Below are positions 1 through 8,911 of a DNA stretch of 64,000 nucleotides, piece by piece. The translations under genes were made by a program, and so were the position numbers. Within the stretch, counting starts at the first letter, position 1, and every line of letters begins with the position of its first letter. Source of the stretch: Sphingopyxis sp. CCNWLW2 (GTDB lineage Bacteria > Pseudomonadota > Alphaproteobacteria > Sphingomonadales > Sphingomonadaceae); assembly GCF_037095755.1 (NCBI RefSeq), contig NZ_JBAWKJ010000002.1, positions 744,001 to 808,000 on the forward strand. The letters run 5' to 3'. The notes below the pieces were generated by a model that was not told the origin of the DNA, did not search any database, and was given only the letters and a program-made list of their open reading frames with translations.

Positions 1-46
1 TTACCGCAATCCAGTCCCCCTCGTCCCACGAGCCCATATTTTTCAT
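1..46 (-). CDS. Possible 5' end of a gene leaving the window
   Basis: On the minus strand an ATG at position 46 opens a frame reading MKNMGSWDEGDWIAV up to the window edge. A GGGA about ten bases upstream could be its ribosome-binding site. Only 15 codons are visible, so no family can be named. The alternative is that this is non-coding upstream DNA of the nitroreductase. Confidence 0.35.
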   Translation of the reverse strand, partial: MKNMGSWDEGDWIAV

Positions 47-230
47 TATGTTGCGTCCCTTTTAGGATTGTCTGGCGCGGCCTCCCGCCGCGCGAATGCG
101 GCAACCTAGCGCGAAAATTGCGTATTGGAAGAATCTAATTGCGCATGAAACCGTCTCGATCGGGCCAAAAATTACTGCGAATCATTCGCAACACTTGCGC
201 AAAGTGACGCGAAAGGCCACATGGCGCACC

Positions 231-812
231 ATGTTCAACGACACCTCCTCGCTCCTCGCCCATCTCGCCACGCGCCGTTCGGGCAAGGCGCGCGACATAA
301 TCGCCCCCGGCCCCGACGCCGCACAGCTTCGCGATATCATCGCGCTGGCGCTGCGCACCCCCGACCATGGCAAGCTGGCACCCTGGCGCATCGTCACCGT
401 CGCCGACGATCAGCGCACAGCCTTCGCGGCGCTGCTCAAAAAGGCATGGATCGTGGAGAATCCGGGCGCCGCGGGCATGGACCTGTCGGCGCTCGACCAG
501 TTCGCGCATCAGGCGCCAAGCTTGCTCGTGCTCGTCTCGACACCGGTGCCCGGCGCCAAGGTTCCGGTCTGGGAACAACAGATGTCGGCGGGCGCCGTTG
601 GCATGAACCTGCTCCACGCCGCGCACGCGCACGGTTTTGTCGGCAGCTGGCTGACCGGCTGGGCGGCCTACAGCGCCGAGGTTGCCGCCGCGTTCGGCGC
701 CGGCGAGGCCGACAAAATTGTCGGCTATTTCTTCCTGGGAACGCCCGCCCGCGAGCTCGACGAACGGCCCCGCCCCGAATATAATGACATCGTTCGGGCT
801 TGGGAAATTTAG
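231..812 (+). CDS. Nitroreductase family protein (YdjA-like)
   Basis: A 193-residue FMN-dependent nitroreductase-fold protein. The N-terminal half has RRSGKARDI and RTPDHGKLAPWRI, the latter matching the TPDHGK-x-PWR signature of the short YdjA-like group. QQMSAGAVGMNLLHAAHAHG and SWLTGW form the second half of the fold. Members are NAD(P)H-using cytosolic oxidoreductases with poorly known substrates. The frame is open upstream to 96, but the residues before MFNDTSSLLAHL look non-coding, so the ATG at 231 is preferred. It runs alone, followed by a regulator with its own promoter-like region. Confidence 0.85.
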   Translation: MFNDTSSLLAHLATRRSGKARDIIAPGPDAAQLRDIIALALRTPDHGKLAPWRIVTVADDQRTAFAALLKKAWIVENPGAAGMDLSALDQFAHQAPSLLVLVSTPVPGAKVPVWEQQMSAGAVGMNLLHAAHAHGFVGSWLTGWAAYSAEVAAAFGAGEADKIVGYFFLGTPARELDERPRPEYNDIVRAWEI

Positions 813-827
813 TTTCAGTTTCCGAAC

Positions 828-842
828 CTAATTTGTAATTAG
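828..842. promoter_or_regulatory. Inverted repeat upstream of gntR-like gene (candidate operator)
   Basis: CTAATT-TGT-AATTAG is a perfect 6-bp inverted repeat in an A+T-rich stretch about 40 bp before the GntR-family start. Its symmetry fits a dimeric repressor site, possibly for autoregulation. This is inference from position only. Confidence 0.35.
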
Positions 843-848
843 TGGCAT

Positions 849-877
849 TTGACTGTGCTGCTGTCTTATGGCATTAA
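849..877 (+). promoter_or_regulatory. Possible sigma70-type promoter of gntR-like gene
   Basis: TTGACT and CATTAA are separated by 17 bp and end 6 bp before the ATG at 884. If used, the transcript would be nearly leaderless. An AAGG at 876-879, four bases from the ATG, could serve as a weak ribosome-binding site instead. Confidence 0.3.
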
Positions 878-883
878 GGCGGC

Positions 884-1231
884 ATGCTCGATCAGTCCAA
901 ACCCGTGTACCAGCGTCTGCGCGATGTCATCGCCAACGCCATCCTCGACGGCCAGTTTCGCGATGGCGACATGTTGCCGTCGGTCCGATCGCTCGCCGCC
1001 GAAGAAGGCGCCAACCCGCTGACGGTGGCGAAAGCGTATCAGACCTTTCAGGACGAAGGACTGGTCACGGTGAAACGCGGCGTCGGCATGTTCGTCGCCG
1101 AAGGCGCGACCGAGCGCCTCCGCAACCTGATGCGCGCCGATTTCCTCGCCAATGTATGGCCGCCGGTCGCGCAGCAGATGCGCCGCATCGGCCTCGACGC
1201 GCGCACGCTTCTCGATTTGACCGAAGCCTGA
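884..1231 (+). CDS. GntR-family transcriptional regulator without effector domain (YtrA/YhcF type)
   Basis: A 115-residue DNA-binding protein. It opens with PVYQRLRDVIANAILDGQ and DGDMLPSVRSLA, the N-terminal winged helix-turn-helix of GntR regulators, followed by NPLTVAKAYQTFQDEGLV and the wing (KRGVGMFV). Only about 40 residues follow, so the usual ligand-binding domain is absent, as in the YtrA subgroup. YtrA-type regulators often sit beside ABC transporters they control; none is present here, only a nitroreductase upstream and a small membrane protein downstream. The target is therefore unknown. Confidence 0.88.
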   Translation: MLDQSKPVYQRLRDVIANAILDGQFRDGDMLPSVRSLAAEEGANPLTVAKAYQTFQDEGLVTVKRGVGMFVAEGATERLRNLMRADFLANVWPPVAQQMRRIGLDARTLLDLTEA

Positions 1232-1285
1232 TCGCAAGATTCGGGCGCCCGTCGAACCCTTAGATTAAATCGCGGGACAAAGGAC

Positions 1286-1672
1286 GTGGCCCTGAACCTT
1301 GATAAACGGGCAATCAGGCGCATCATCATCTGTGGTGTATTTTTCGCACTGCTCGCTGCCTTATACGGCCCGCTGACAATAAAATATGAGACCGGCCCGA
1401 CGGCAATTTTTAAGTTTCGGGCAGGGAGCCCGGAAGATTTAAGCAGATGCCCGCCAAAAACCGAAAAGGACTGGTACAAGGCCGAATTTGAAGCTGAGGG
1501 CTATCATTACGAATTCGTAAGCCCTCTCGGTCTCATCTGCGGAAAGGATGCATCCGGGCGATATATGAGAGTCTATGTGAGTGAAGGTGCCCATGCCACC
1601 CATCGTCTCGAATTAGGCAGCACGAAGAACTTCATCGAACAGCCCCCCACATTTCAGGCTTTGACCAGATAA
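1286..1672 (+). CDS. Hypothetical single-pass membrane protein
   Basis: A 128-residue protein with a GTG start preceded by AAAGGA, though the spacing is tight. An N-terminal membrane segment (about residues 13-30, IIICGVFFALLAALYGPL) is followed by a soluble, probably periplasmic region with two cysteines. Base composition is lower in G+C than the neighbours, hinting at an accessory gene. No family was recognised. It lies 54 bp after the GntR-like gene on the same strand and converges on prsT. Confidence 0.6.
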   Translation: MALNLDKRAIRRIIICGVFFALLAALYGPLTIKYETGPTAIFKFRAGSPEDLSRCPPKTEKDWYKAEFEAEGYHYEFVSPLGLICGKDASGRYMRVYVSEGAHATHRLELGSTKNFIEQPPTFQALTR

Positions 1673-1806
1673 GCACAGATTCCTTTCGGTAAATTGGGCC
1701 TCGGCACACGGGAAGCTCACATGTTTACGCGCTCTTGCCCCTGACCGGATACGCCTTGCCCTTTGACGACGCTTGGCTAACCCAAGATCGCTCTTCCCCG
1801 ACGTTA

Positions 1807-3654
1807 TTAACGCCCGATCTGCGCCGCCTTGTCGCGCAGGTCCGCCGCCGCTTGGCTTTTGCCGCGCCGTTCGAGCAGATCGGCGTAAAATTCCATGATC
1901 CCGGCATTCAGCGGCTGCAACCGATAGGCGCGGTCGATCAGCGGCAGCGCGCGCGCGTCGTCGCCCTTTGCCGCCCACGCGCGCGCCAGTTCGCGTAGGA
2001 CCACGGCGTCGCGGTTTCCGATCCGGCGGCGTACGCGTTCGAAATGCGCGATCGCCTGATCCCAATGCTCGATGTCCATCGCCAGATGCCCGGACAATCG
2101 GCCGGCGGCGATGCTCGACGGCTGGCTGCGCTGCAGCGCGAGGATCGCGGCGCCCGAACCCGCGGCATCCCCCGCGCGGAACAGCGCATTGGCGAGCCGC
2201 AATGTCGTGCGCTCGCTCGCATCGAGATCGCGCGCGGCGCGATACGCCTGCACCGCAAGATCGGTTCGCCCGGCCGCCAGCGCCGCATCGCCCAGCAGGA
2301 TATGCGCGTCGGCAACGCCGCGGTTCGCATCGCGGAGCCGCGTGGCGCGCGCGATCGCTCGCGCGCCATTGCCGCTCGACAGATCTGCCGAAATAGCGGG
2401 AATCGCATAGGCGGGATTGAGCGGCTCGGCGTCGGCCGCCATCGTCAGCAGGCCATAGTCATTGTCGGCGGCAAAGGGCACCGCTTCACCGGGCGCCAGC
2501 GCCGCCGCGCGTCCGAGATAGTCGGTCGATTCGATCGGCCTACCGAGTTCCGCCGCCGCGCGCGACGCGAGCAGAAGCGACCAGCTGTCGGCGTCGGGAC
2601 GCTGGACCAGCGGCAGCAAGGCGACGAGTGCGGCGTCGGCATCGCCATCGGCCCATTCGGCTGCGGCGAGGATGCGGCGCGCGGTGAAATTCTCCGGCTG
2701 TTCGGCCAGCAGCCGGTCGGCCCAGGTCGCGGCCACCGCTTCGCCGCCGAGTTCGAGTTCGACGATCGCGCTCAGCAGCATGAACGACGGCTGCGCGTCG
2801 AGTTCGCCGCGCGTGCGCTGGAGCAGGCTGCGCGCGAGCCGGTAATTGTCGGCGCGTGCCGCGAGCACCGCCTGCAGATAGAAGAGCCGCGGATCGCGCG
2901 GCACGATCGTCGCGACGCGGCGCAGCGAGGTCAGCATGTCGCGGTAGCGCCCGAGGTCGCCGAGCGTCGCCGCCTGCTCGATCAGCGCATCTTCATTGCC
3001 GGGATCGGCGGCAAGCGCGTCTTCGTACCAGGCGAGCGACGCGTTGAGCCCCTCCTCGGTCCGCACGAGGTTGGCCTTGAACGCCAGCGCCGCGCTGTTC
3101 GCCTTGTCGAGTTCGATCGCATAGTCGACCGCGTCGCGCGCGCCGAGCGTGTCGGCATTGGCGTCGCGAAAACGCGCGACATCGACCCAGAGCGCCGACG
3201 AGCGCGGCAGTTCGTGCACCGCGCGGTCATAGGCTTCGCGCGCCGCATCCAGATCGCCGTTGCCCAGATGCACATCGCCCGCGACCCACGCCGCCTCGCC
3301 GATCATCTCGGGGATGATCGGGCCGCCGTCGAGTGTTTCAAGCGCGCGGCTCCCCTCATCCTGCATCGCATAGGCGCGCGCCAAGAGCGGGCGAAGCGCC
3401 GCGTCCTTGGCCCCCGCCCCTAGCGCGCCCTTGACCGCCGCCTCGGCACCAACGCCATCGCCCAGCTTGATCGCGACACGCGCCAGTTCGACGCGTTCGA
3501 CAATGACGTTGGGGTTGCTCGCGATGGCGTTCTCGAGGGCGGCGCGGCGCTCCTCGAGCGCCTTGCGCGGCGCGGACGAAGCCCCGTCGCCGCATGCTCC
3601 GAGCAGCAGCGCCGCCAGCAGCAGCGCTTTTGTCCAGAAGCGGCCCAAATCCAT
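1807..3654 (-). CDS. prsT: TPR-repeat lipoprotein of the XrtA/PEP-CTERM system (PrsT-like)
   Basis: A 615-residue predicted lipoprotein. The signal peptide ends in the lipobox LLGAC (cysteine near residue 21), so the mature protein should be membrane-anchored and periplasmic. The rest is helical repeats rich in A, L, D and R with TPR spacing, for example GNGDLDAAREAYDRAV and LERRGKSQAAADLRDKA. It directly follows prsR (TGA then ATG), the order seen in PEP-CTERM/exosortase loci where prsT encodes a TPR lipoprotein. PrsT proteins are often longer, so this is a short version or a functional equivalent. The assignment rests on lipoprotein plus TPR plus context. Confidence 0.78.
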   Translation of the reverse strand: MDLGRFWTKALLLAALLLGACGDGASSAPRKALEERRAALENAIASNPNVIVERVELARVAIKLGDGVGAEAAVKGALGAGAKDAALRPLLARAYAMQDEGSRALETLDGGPIIPEMIGEAAWVAGDVHLGNGDLDAAREAYDRAVHELPRSSALWVDVARFRDANADTLGARDAVDYAIELDKANSAALAFKANLVRTEEGLNASLAWYEDALAADPGNEDALIEQAATLGDLGRYRDMLTSLRRVATIVPRDPRLFYLQAVLAARADNYRLARSLLQRTRGELDAQPSFMLLSAIVELELGGEAVAATWADRLLAEQPENFTARRILAAAEWADGDADAALVALLPLVQRPDADSWSLLLASRAAAELGRPIESTDYLGRAAALAPGEAVPFAADNDYGLLTMAADAEPLNPAYAIPAISADLSSGNGARAIARATRLRDANRGVADAHILLGDAALAAGRTDLAVQAYRAARDLDASERTTLRLANALFRAGDAAGSGAAILALQRSQPSSIAAGRLSGHLAMDIEHWDQAIAHFERVRRRIGNRDAVVLRELARAWAAKGDDARALPLIDRAYRLQPLNAGIMEFYADLLERRGKSQAAADLRDKAAQIGR

Positions 3655-5031
3655 TCAGGCGTGCATCCGGTACTGCTTGAGCAGGTCGTAGAGCGTCGGG
3701 CGACTGATTCCGAGCAGCTTGGCGGCGGCCGAGATATTGCCCTCGCTCTGCGTCATCGCGCGGCGGATCGCGACGCGGTCGGCGGCTTCACGCGCGCTAC
3801 GCAAGTTGAGCCATGCCTCCTCGCCCTCTTCCCCGCCGCCCGCCATGTCGAGATCCTCGCGCATCACCAGCTTACCGTCAGCCATGATCACGGCGCGCTT
3901 GATGCGGTTCTCCAGCTCGCGGACATTACCCGGCCAGCGTCCCTCGTCGATCGCCTGCAACGCGTCGGGCGCGAAGCCTCGCACCCCGGGATTCATCTCA
4001 GGCGCATATTGGTGGAGGAAGTGCCGCGCGAGCAGCACCGCGTCGCCGGGCCGCTCGGCGAGCGACGGGATCTTCACCACCATCTCGGCGAGCCGGTAAT
4101 AGAGGTCGTCGCGAAAGCTCTGTTCGGCGATCATCGCATCGAGGTCGCGGTGCGTTGCGCACACGATCCTTGTATCGACCGCGATCGCCTTGCGCCCACC
4201 AATCCGCTCGATCGTCCGCTCCTGCAGAAAGCGCAGCAACTTGACCTGGAGCGGCAGCGGAATGTCGCCGACTTCGTCGAGGAACAACGTGCCGCCGTGC
4301 GCAAGCTCGATCTTGCCCTCGGTCGTCTTGACCGCGCCGGTGAAGGCGCCCTTTTCATGCCCGAACAATTCGCTTTCGAGCAGATTTTCGGGGATCGCGG
4401 CGCAATTGATCGCGACGAACGCCCCGTCGCGCCGTCCGCTCGCCTCGTGCAGCCCGCGCGCGAGCAATTCCTTGCCGGTGCCGCTCGCGCCGAGCAGCAT
4501 CACCGATACGTCGAGGTTCGCGACGCGCTCGATCGTGCGCGCGACCTTCTGCATTTCGGGCGCCCCGGTGATCATCCCGCCGAGCACGCGATTGTCGCTC
4601 GAACCCTGCTCGGCGAGCCGCGCATTCTCGACCTCGAGCTCGCGGACATGGAAGGCACGAGCGACAATCAGCCCCAGCTCGTCGATGTCGATCGGTTTCT
4701 GATAGAAATCCCACGCTCCGCTCGCGATCGCGGTCAGCGCGCTCGCGCGTTCGCCATGCCCCGACACGACGATGACCTTGGTGTCGGGCTTGGCCTCGAG
4801 GATCGCCTTCAGCGTCCGAAACCCCTCGCGCGTCCCGTCGGGATCGGGCGGCAGGCCAAGATCGAGCGTCACCACATCGGGCTCCTCGGCACGCAGCAAT
4901 TCGATCGCCGCGTCATGGTCGCCCGCGACGAGCACCTGATAATCCTCATACGCCCATTTGAGCTGCGTCTGCAGCCCCGGGTCGTCCTCGACCACCAGCA
5001 ATTTGCGCAGTTTGGCCCCGCTTTCGGTCAT
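3655..5031 (-). CDS. prsR: Sigma-54-dependent response regulator PrsR
   Basis: A 458-residue NtrC-type activator. The receiver domain (about 1-125) has VVEDD and the phospho-acceptor context TLDLGLP. The AAA+ domain carries Walker A GASGTGKE, the sigma-54 contact loop GAFTGA and the arginine-finger region. A Fis-type helix-turn-helix ends the protein ([20 protein letters not shown]). The receiver and linker resemble the PEP-CTERM-box response regulators. It overlaps prsK by 4 bp and abuts prsT, so the three are one operon. In known systems PrsR with RpoN activates exopolysaccharide and PEP-CTERM genes. No rpoN lies in this window. Confidence 0.9.
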   Translation of the reverse strand: MTESGAKLRKLLVVEDDPGLQTQLKWAYEDYQVLVAGDHDAAIELLRAEEPDVVTLDLGLPPDPDGTREGFRTLKAILEAKPDTKVIVVSGHGERASALTAIASGAWDFYQKPIDIDELGLIVARAFHVRELEVENARLAEQGSSDNRVLGGMITGAPEMQKVARTIERVANLDVSVMLLGASGTGKELLARGLHEASGRRDGAFVAINCAAIPENLLESELFGHEKGAFTGAVKTTEGKIELAHGGTLFLDEVGDIPLPLQVKLLRFLQERTIERIGGRKAIAVDTRIVCATHRDLDAMIAEQSFRDDLYYRLAEMVVKIPSLAERPGDAVLLARHFLHQYAPEMNPGVRGFAPDALQAIDEGRWPGNVRELENRIKRAVIMADGKLVMREDLDMAGGGEEGEEAWLNLRSAREAADRVAIRRAMTQSEGNISAAAKLLGISRPTLYDLLKQYRMHA

Positions 5032-7157
5032 TTATGTTCCACTTTCATCACACGCGCATCGGCACCCGCGCCGCCCCGCGTATCGGCGAGCGGCAACCAC
5101 AGCGTGAAGCTGCTCCCCTTGCCCGGCTCGCTCGCCACTTCGATCGCCCCGCCCATCGCTTGCGCGACCTGCAGCGCTTCGAACGCCCCCAGCCCGAAAC
5201 CCGATTCCTTCGTCGACACGAAGGGTTTGAACAGCTCGTCGCGGATGAAATCGCGCGTCATGCCGCACCCCTGGTCGATCACGTCGATCCGCACGCGCCC
5301 CTGTTCGACGACCGCGACGACCTGCACCGGCGTGTCGGGCGCCGATGCGTCGATCGCGTTGGCGACAAGATGCTGGACGATCTGCCGGATCGCCCCCGCA
5401 TCGCCCCACGCCGACAATCCCGCCTGACAGCCGACGAACAGCGCCCGGCGCGGGCGCATTTCGGCCGCGATCTCGTTCAGCACCGGCTCGACCAGCGTCC
5501 GTCCCGCCTCCGCCGCCGGACCGCGCTCGCGCGGCGACAGGCGGACGAGCAGGTCGCTGAGACGCCCCGCCGAAATTTTCAGCGTCTGGACCATATCGGC
5601 GCGAAAATCGGGCTTGTCGGCATGGCGCTCGGCGTTGCGCGCGAGCAGACCGATCTGGCTCGCCAGATTCTTGATGTCGTGCATGATGAAGGCAAAGCGC
5701 CGGTTGAACTCATCGAACCGCCGCGCCTCCGACAAAGCCTGCTGGCTCTGCGATTCGGCCAGATAGCTAGCCGCCTGCTGCCCAGCGATGCGCAGCACGT
5801 CGAGATCCTCCCAGTCGAGCGCGCGCGACACCGCGGGCCGGTGCAGCACGACGATCGCAATCATCCGCTGGAAATGCAGCACCGGGACGACGACCCACGC
5901 GCGCGGATCCGCGATCAGCCAGTCGGGGATCGCCAGATCCTCGCCGGGATGCCCCCGGCGCTCGGCGTCGAGATCGACGATATGATGCGTTTCCTGCAGC
6001 ATGAAGGCCGACCGCAGCGACAGCGTCGCGTCCTCGCTCGCGCCGCCCGGCCAATGCCAATGTTCGGCGATGCGAAAACCGCCCGATGCGCCGGGCAGCA
6101 TCAGCAGCGCGCCGGGGCTTCCGGTCAGTTCGGCGAGCGCCTTGGCGACGCGGCGGTGGAGGTTGCGGTCGTCCTCGCCCCCTCCTTGCCCCAGCGTCGC
6201 GGTGAAACGCATCCATTCGGCGCGATAGTCATAGCGATGTTCGAAGAAATGCTTGGAAATCATCACCGATAGCCACGCCCGCGATCGCGCCGAGGCGAGC
6301 ATCAGGCCGCCGGTGCCGAGCGCGACGAGCAACGAGATCGCCTGCGCCAGCTCGGCATAATCGCCGCCGGCGACGCGCGCGACGGCACCCGTCAGCGCAA
6401 TCACGATCAGATAGGCGGCGGCGCCGAGCAGGATCAGCGTGCGCGTCGCGGCGGTGCGCGACAAACGCATCCGCTCGCGTCCGATATCCATCGCGGCGAC
6501 GACATAGACGGGCAGCGTGAGCAGCACGATCGCCGGAAGCAGCGCGATCAGCATCGATGCGATCTTGCCGGTCAGCGCGCCGATCAGCTGGACGTTGAGC
6601 TCATAGGCCCATAGCATCGCGAACCCGCCCGCAACCGCCATCACCGGCATGCGCTGCCCCGCGCTCGCGTGGCGAACCCCCGCGTCGATCATCAGCAGTC
6701 CGCCGATCGCCACGACCGTCGCGGCAAAGCCCATCGTCGGCTTCATCCAGGGTTCGGCCGCCGCACCGGCGCCCAAATGCGCCGCCGCGCCGAGCAGAAG
6801 CGTCAACAGGCAGATCGTCGCGAGCATGCGCGCGATCAGGCGCAACGGCCGCGACATCGGCGCACGCGGCGACCAGAAAGTCGCCCCCAACCAGAGGAGC
6901 ATGGCGAGGTCGCGCACCATCTGCACGACCAACGATTGCGACGATCCTGGGCCATAGGCGGCCAAGGCCGCGCACCACAACGCCGTGGCGGCGGCGGTGG
7001 CGGCGAGCAATCGCGGCGCCGGCATCAACGCCGCCATCCGCGCGCGCGGCCGCATCAGCAGCCACAAAGTGACGCCGGCAAAACCCGCCAGCGCAAGGCT
7101 CGACAGGATCTGGGACAGGCCGGTCAGCGCGCCCACGAGAGGGTCAGGACCTGCCAT
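5028..7157 (-). CDS. prsK: Membrane sensor histidine kinase PrsK (XrtA/PEP-CTERM system)
   Basis: A 709-residue kinase. The N-terminal 300 residues hold many hydrophobic segments. A GAF-like region follows (about 340-470), then the phospho-acceptor helix with HDIKNLASQI near residue 490. The ATPase domain has VANAIDAS (N box), DQGCGM (G1) and GFGLGAFEA (G2). The multi-pass sensor, GAF and H-D-I-K-N layout is that of PrsK. The ATG at 7157 is chosen because the next residues run straight into the membrane region; this start and its first codons lie inside the 7140-7405 repeat element. It overlaps prsR by 4 bp and presumably phosphorylates it. Confidence 0.88.
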   Translation of the reverse strand: MAGPDPLVGALTGLSQILSSLALAGFAGVTLWLLMRPRARMAALMPAPRLLAATAAATALWCAALAAYGPGSSQSLVVQMVRDLAMLLWLGATFWSPRAPMSRPLRLIARMLATICLLTLLLGAAAHLGAGAAAEPWMKPTMGFAATVVAIGGLLMIDAGVRHASAGQRMPVMAVAGGFAMLWAYELNVQLIGALTGKIASMLIALLPAIVLLTLPVYVVAAMDIGRERMRLSRTAATRTLILLGAAAYLIVIALTGAVARVAGGDYAELAQAISLLVALGTGGLMLASARSRAWLSVMISKHFFEHRYDYRAEWMRFTATLGQGGGEDDRNLHRRVAKALAELTGSPGALLMLPGASGGFRIAEHWHWPGGASEDATLSLRSAFMLQETHHIVDLDAERRGHPGEDLAIPDWLIADPRAWVVVPVLHFQRMIAIVVLHRPAVSRALDWEDLDVLRIAGQQAASYLAESQSQQALSEARRFDEFNRRFAFIMHDIKNLASQIGLLARNAERHADKPDFRADMVQTLKISAGRLSDLLVRLSPRERGPAAEAGRTLVEPVLNEIAAEMRPRRALFVGCQAGLSAWGDAGAIRQIVQHLVANAIDASAPDTPVQVVAVVEQGRVRIDVIDQGCGMTRDFIRDELFKPFVSTKESGFGLGAFEALQVAQAMGGAIEVASEPGKGSSFTLWLPLADTRGGAGADARVMKVEHK

Positions 7158-7405
7158 TGGCGCGTTCGAGGCGTCGAAATGGCGAAGATATCGCCTTCGC
7201 GTGGCCGCTGCGGATGGGGGTTCCATCTGCGAGGCCGCGCGGAGGCGAGATCGAAGCCATTTCGACGTCGCTTCGCGATTTGACCGATTTTGTCCATGGC
7301 TGCGTCAGCGAGCCTTGTGATATATTCATATGCCTGCGTCTCGCCTCCTTGCCCTGAACAAAATCGCTTCAAACCTCGAACGTGCCAGTGGCAGGTCCTG
7401 ACCCT
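7140..7405. mobile_element. MITE-like element with 32-bp terminal inverted repeats
   Basis: The 32 bases at 7140-7171 and the reverse complement of 7374-7405 match at 30 positions (core AGGGTCAGGACCTGCCA). Inside, CGTCGAAATGGC at 7172-7183 recurs inverted at 7256-7267, giving a nested structure. No transposase fits in 266 bp. The left end contains the prsK start codon and the right end abuts the glycosyltransferase stop codon. The 12-base end AGGGTCAGGACC also occurs at 14820-14831. I did not find a clear target-site duplication, so it may instead be a chromosomal repeat family. Confidence 0.55.
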
Positions 7406-8794
7406 TTACCGCGCGCCCTCCGGCCACAGCACGACGCGCACCGTCTGGAGCAGGATCAAAAGATCGAGGAAGGGCGAATAATTCTTCGCATAATAGAGGT
7501 CATATTCCAGCTTCACGCGGGCGTCCTCGACCGAGGCGCCATAAGGATAGTTGATCTGCGCCCAGCCGGTCAGGCCGGGCTTCACCATGTGGCGCTCGGC
7601 ATAATAGGGCAGCTTCTTTTCGAGTTCCTCGACGAAGCTAGGCCGTTCGGGGCGCGGCCCGACAAAGCTCATGTCGCCCTTCAGCACGCACCAGGTCTGC
7701 GGCAATTCGTCGATGCGCAGCTTGCGGATGATGCGGCCGACGCGCGTGACACGCGGGTCGTTTTCGCTCGCCCACACCGCCTTGCCCGATGCCTCGGCAT
7801 CGGTGCGCATCGAACGGATCTTGAAGATGTCATAGGGTTCGCCGAACAGACCGACGCGCGGCTGGCGGTAAAAGACCGGCCCGCGGCTGTCGAGCATCAC
7901 CGCAATACCTGCGATGATGATCAGCGGCAGGCCGACGATCAGCACAAGCAGGCTGGCGAGGATGTCGAACAGCCGTTTGCCGACCTTCGAAATGCGCTGC
8001 CCGGCCGAGAATCCGTCGGAAAAGATGAGACCGCTGGGGTTCGTCGTCGCAAGGTCGACGCGCCCCGTTTCGCGCTCGATGAAACTCGCGATGTCGTTGA
8101 CATGCACACCCGTCGTCTTGACGCGCAGCAGGTCGTTCAGCGGCAGCGCGTTGCGCCGTTCCTCCAGCGCCAGCACCACTTCACCCGCGCGCAGCATCAC
8201 GACATGGTCCGACAGATTGTCGAGAGCTTCGCGCGGTACGGCGCCCGGTACGGTCTTTTCGGTCGCACTCATCGCAACGAAGCCAACCATCTCGAGCCCA
8301 CTTCCGGGCGCCTCGGCCAGCGCGGCCAAGCGGGCGGCGCGTGGCCCGGCACCCAGCACCAGGATGCGACGCCGGAACGCCTCGGCTCCCCCCGACTGGG
8401 TCAACGCGAGGCGGATGACGAACAGCACCGCGATGGCAAAGATCATCGCGTACAGGCTGTTGGCGCGCCACAGCGTCGCGGTCGGCAACAGGAAGCCGAG
8501 CACCGAAAGGAAAATCACCCCGAGCGATATCGCCGCGAGCAGGCGCGCGGTGGCGAAACGCATCGAGCGCAGTCCCTCGTTCCCGTACATTCCGGTCGCC
8601 ATCATCGCGAGCGAATTGGCGAGGCCGAAGGTCAGCAGGGGCAGCCAGCGCCCCGCGAGCGGCCCCGCGTCGAATCCCGCCTGATGCGCATAAAGATGCC
8701 ACGCCCCCTCGGCCGAGCCGAGCAGCGCGAAAAATTCGATGAGCGCCAGCCAGACGACGGCGTGCGGAACATAATGTTTAAACAGCCGGAACAT
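7406..8794 (-). CDS. XrtA/PEP-CTERM-associated sugar transferase (TIGR03013 type)
   Basis: A 462-residue polyprenyl-phosphate hexose-1-phosphate transferase that would start a surface polysaccharide on the lipid carrier at the inner membrane. The N-terminus (FRLFKHYVPHAVVWLALIEF) and several membrane helices match the TIGR03013 family. A nucleotide-binding-like region follows (about 125-240). The C-terminal bacterial sugar transferase domain has KRLFDILAS, FYRQPRVG, FKIRSMR, KLRIDELPQ, FVGPRPERP and KPGLTGWAQ. It lies upstream of prsK-prsR-prsT on the same strand, separated by the repeat element, which supports membership in the exosortase-linked polysaccharide system. Confidence 0.9.
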   Translation of the reverse strand: MFRLFKHYVPHAVVWLALIEFFALLGSAEGAWHLYAHQAGFDAGPLAGRWLPLLTFGLANSLAMMATGMYGNEGLRSMRFATARLLAAISLGVIFLSVLGFLLPTATLWRANSLYAMIFAIAVLFVIRLALTQSGGAEAFRRRILVLGAGPRAARLAALAEAPGSGLEMVGFVAMSATEKTVPGAVPREALDNLSDHVVMLRAGEVVLALEERRNALPLNDLLRVKTTGVHVNDIASFIERETGRVDLATTNPSGLIFSDGFSAGQRISKVGKRLFDILASLLVLIVGLPLIIIAGIAVMLDSRGPVFYRQPRVGLFGEPYDIFKIRSMRTDAEASGKAVWASENDPRVTRVGRIIRKLRIDELPQTWCVLKGDMSFVGPRPERPSFVEELEKKLPYYAERHMVKPGLTGWAQINYPYGASVEDARVKLEYDLYYAKNYSPFLDLLILLQTVRVVLWPEGAR

Positions 8795-8911
8795 GGGGAC
8801 CTTTCGCGCCCCCGTACTACAGCCGAGGCGTCAACTGTCGGTTAATTTTACACCCCTTATATCCGCAATGACAGGGTGACCCGCCGCTTCCAACACGATA
8901 GACCCGAACCT

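Noticed and set aside
2044..3423. Long open frame opposite the TPR lipoprotein gene
   Set aside because: Arginine-rich, no ribosome-binding site or domain; it mirrors the real prsT-like frame.
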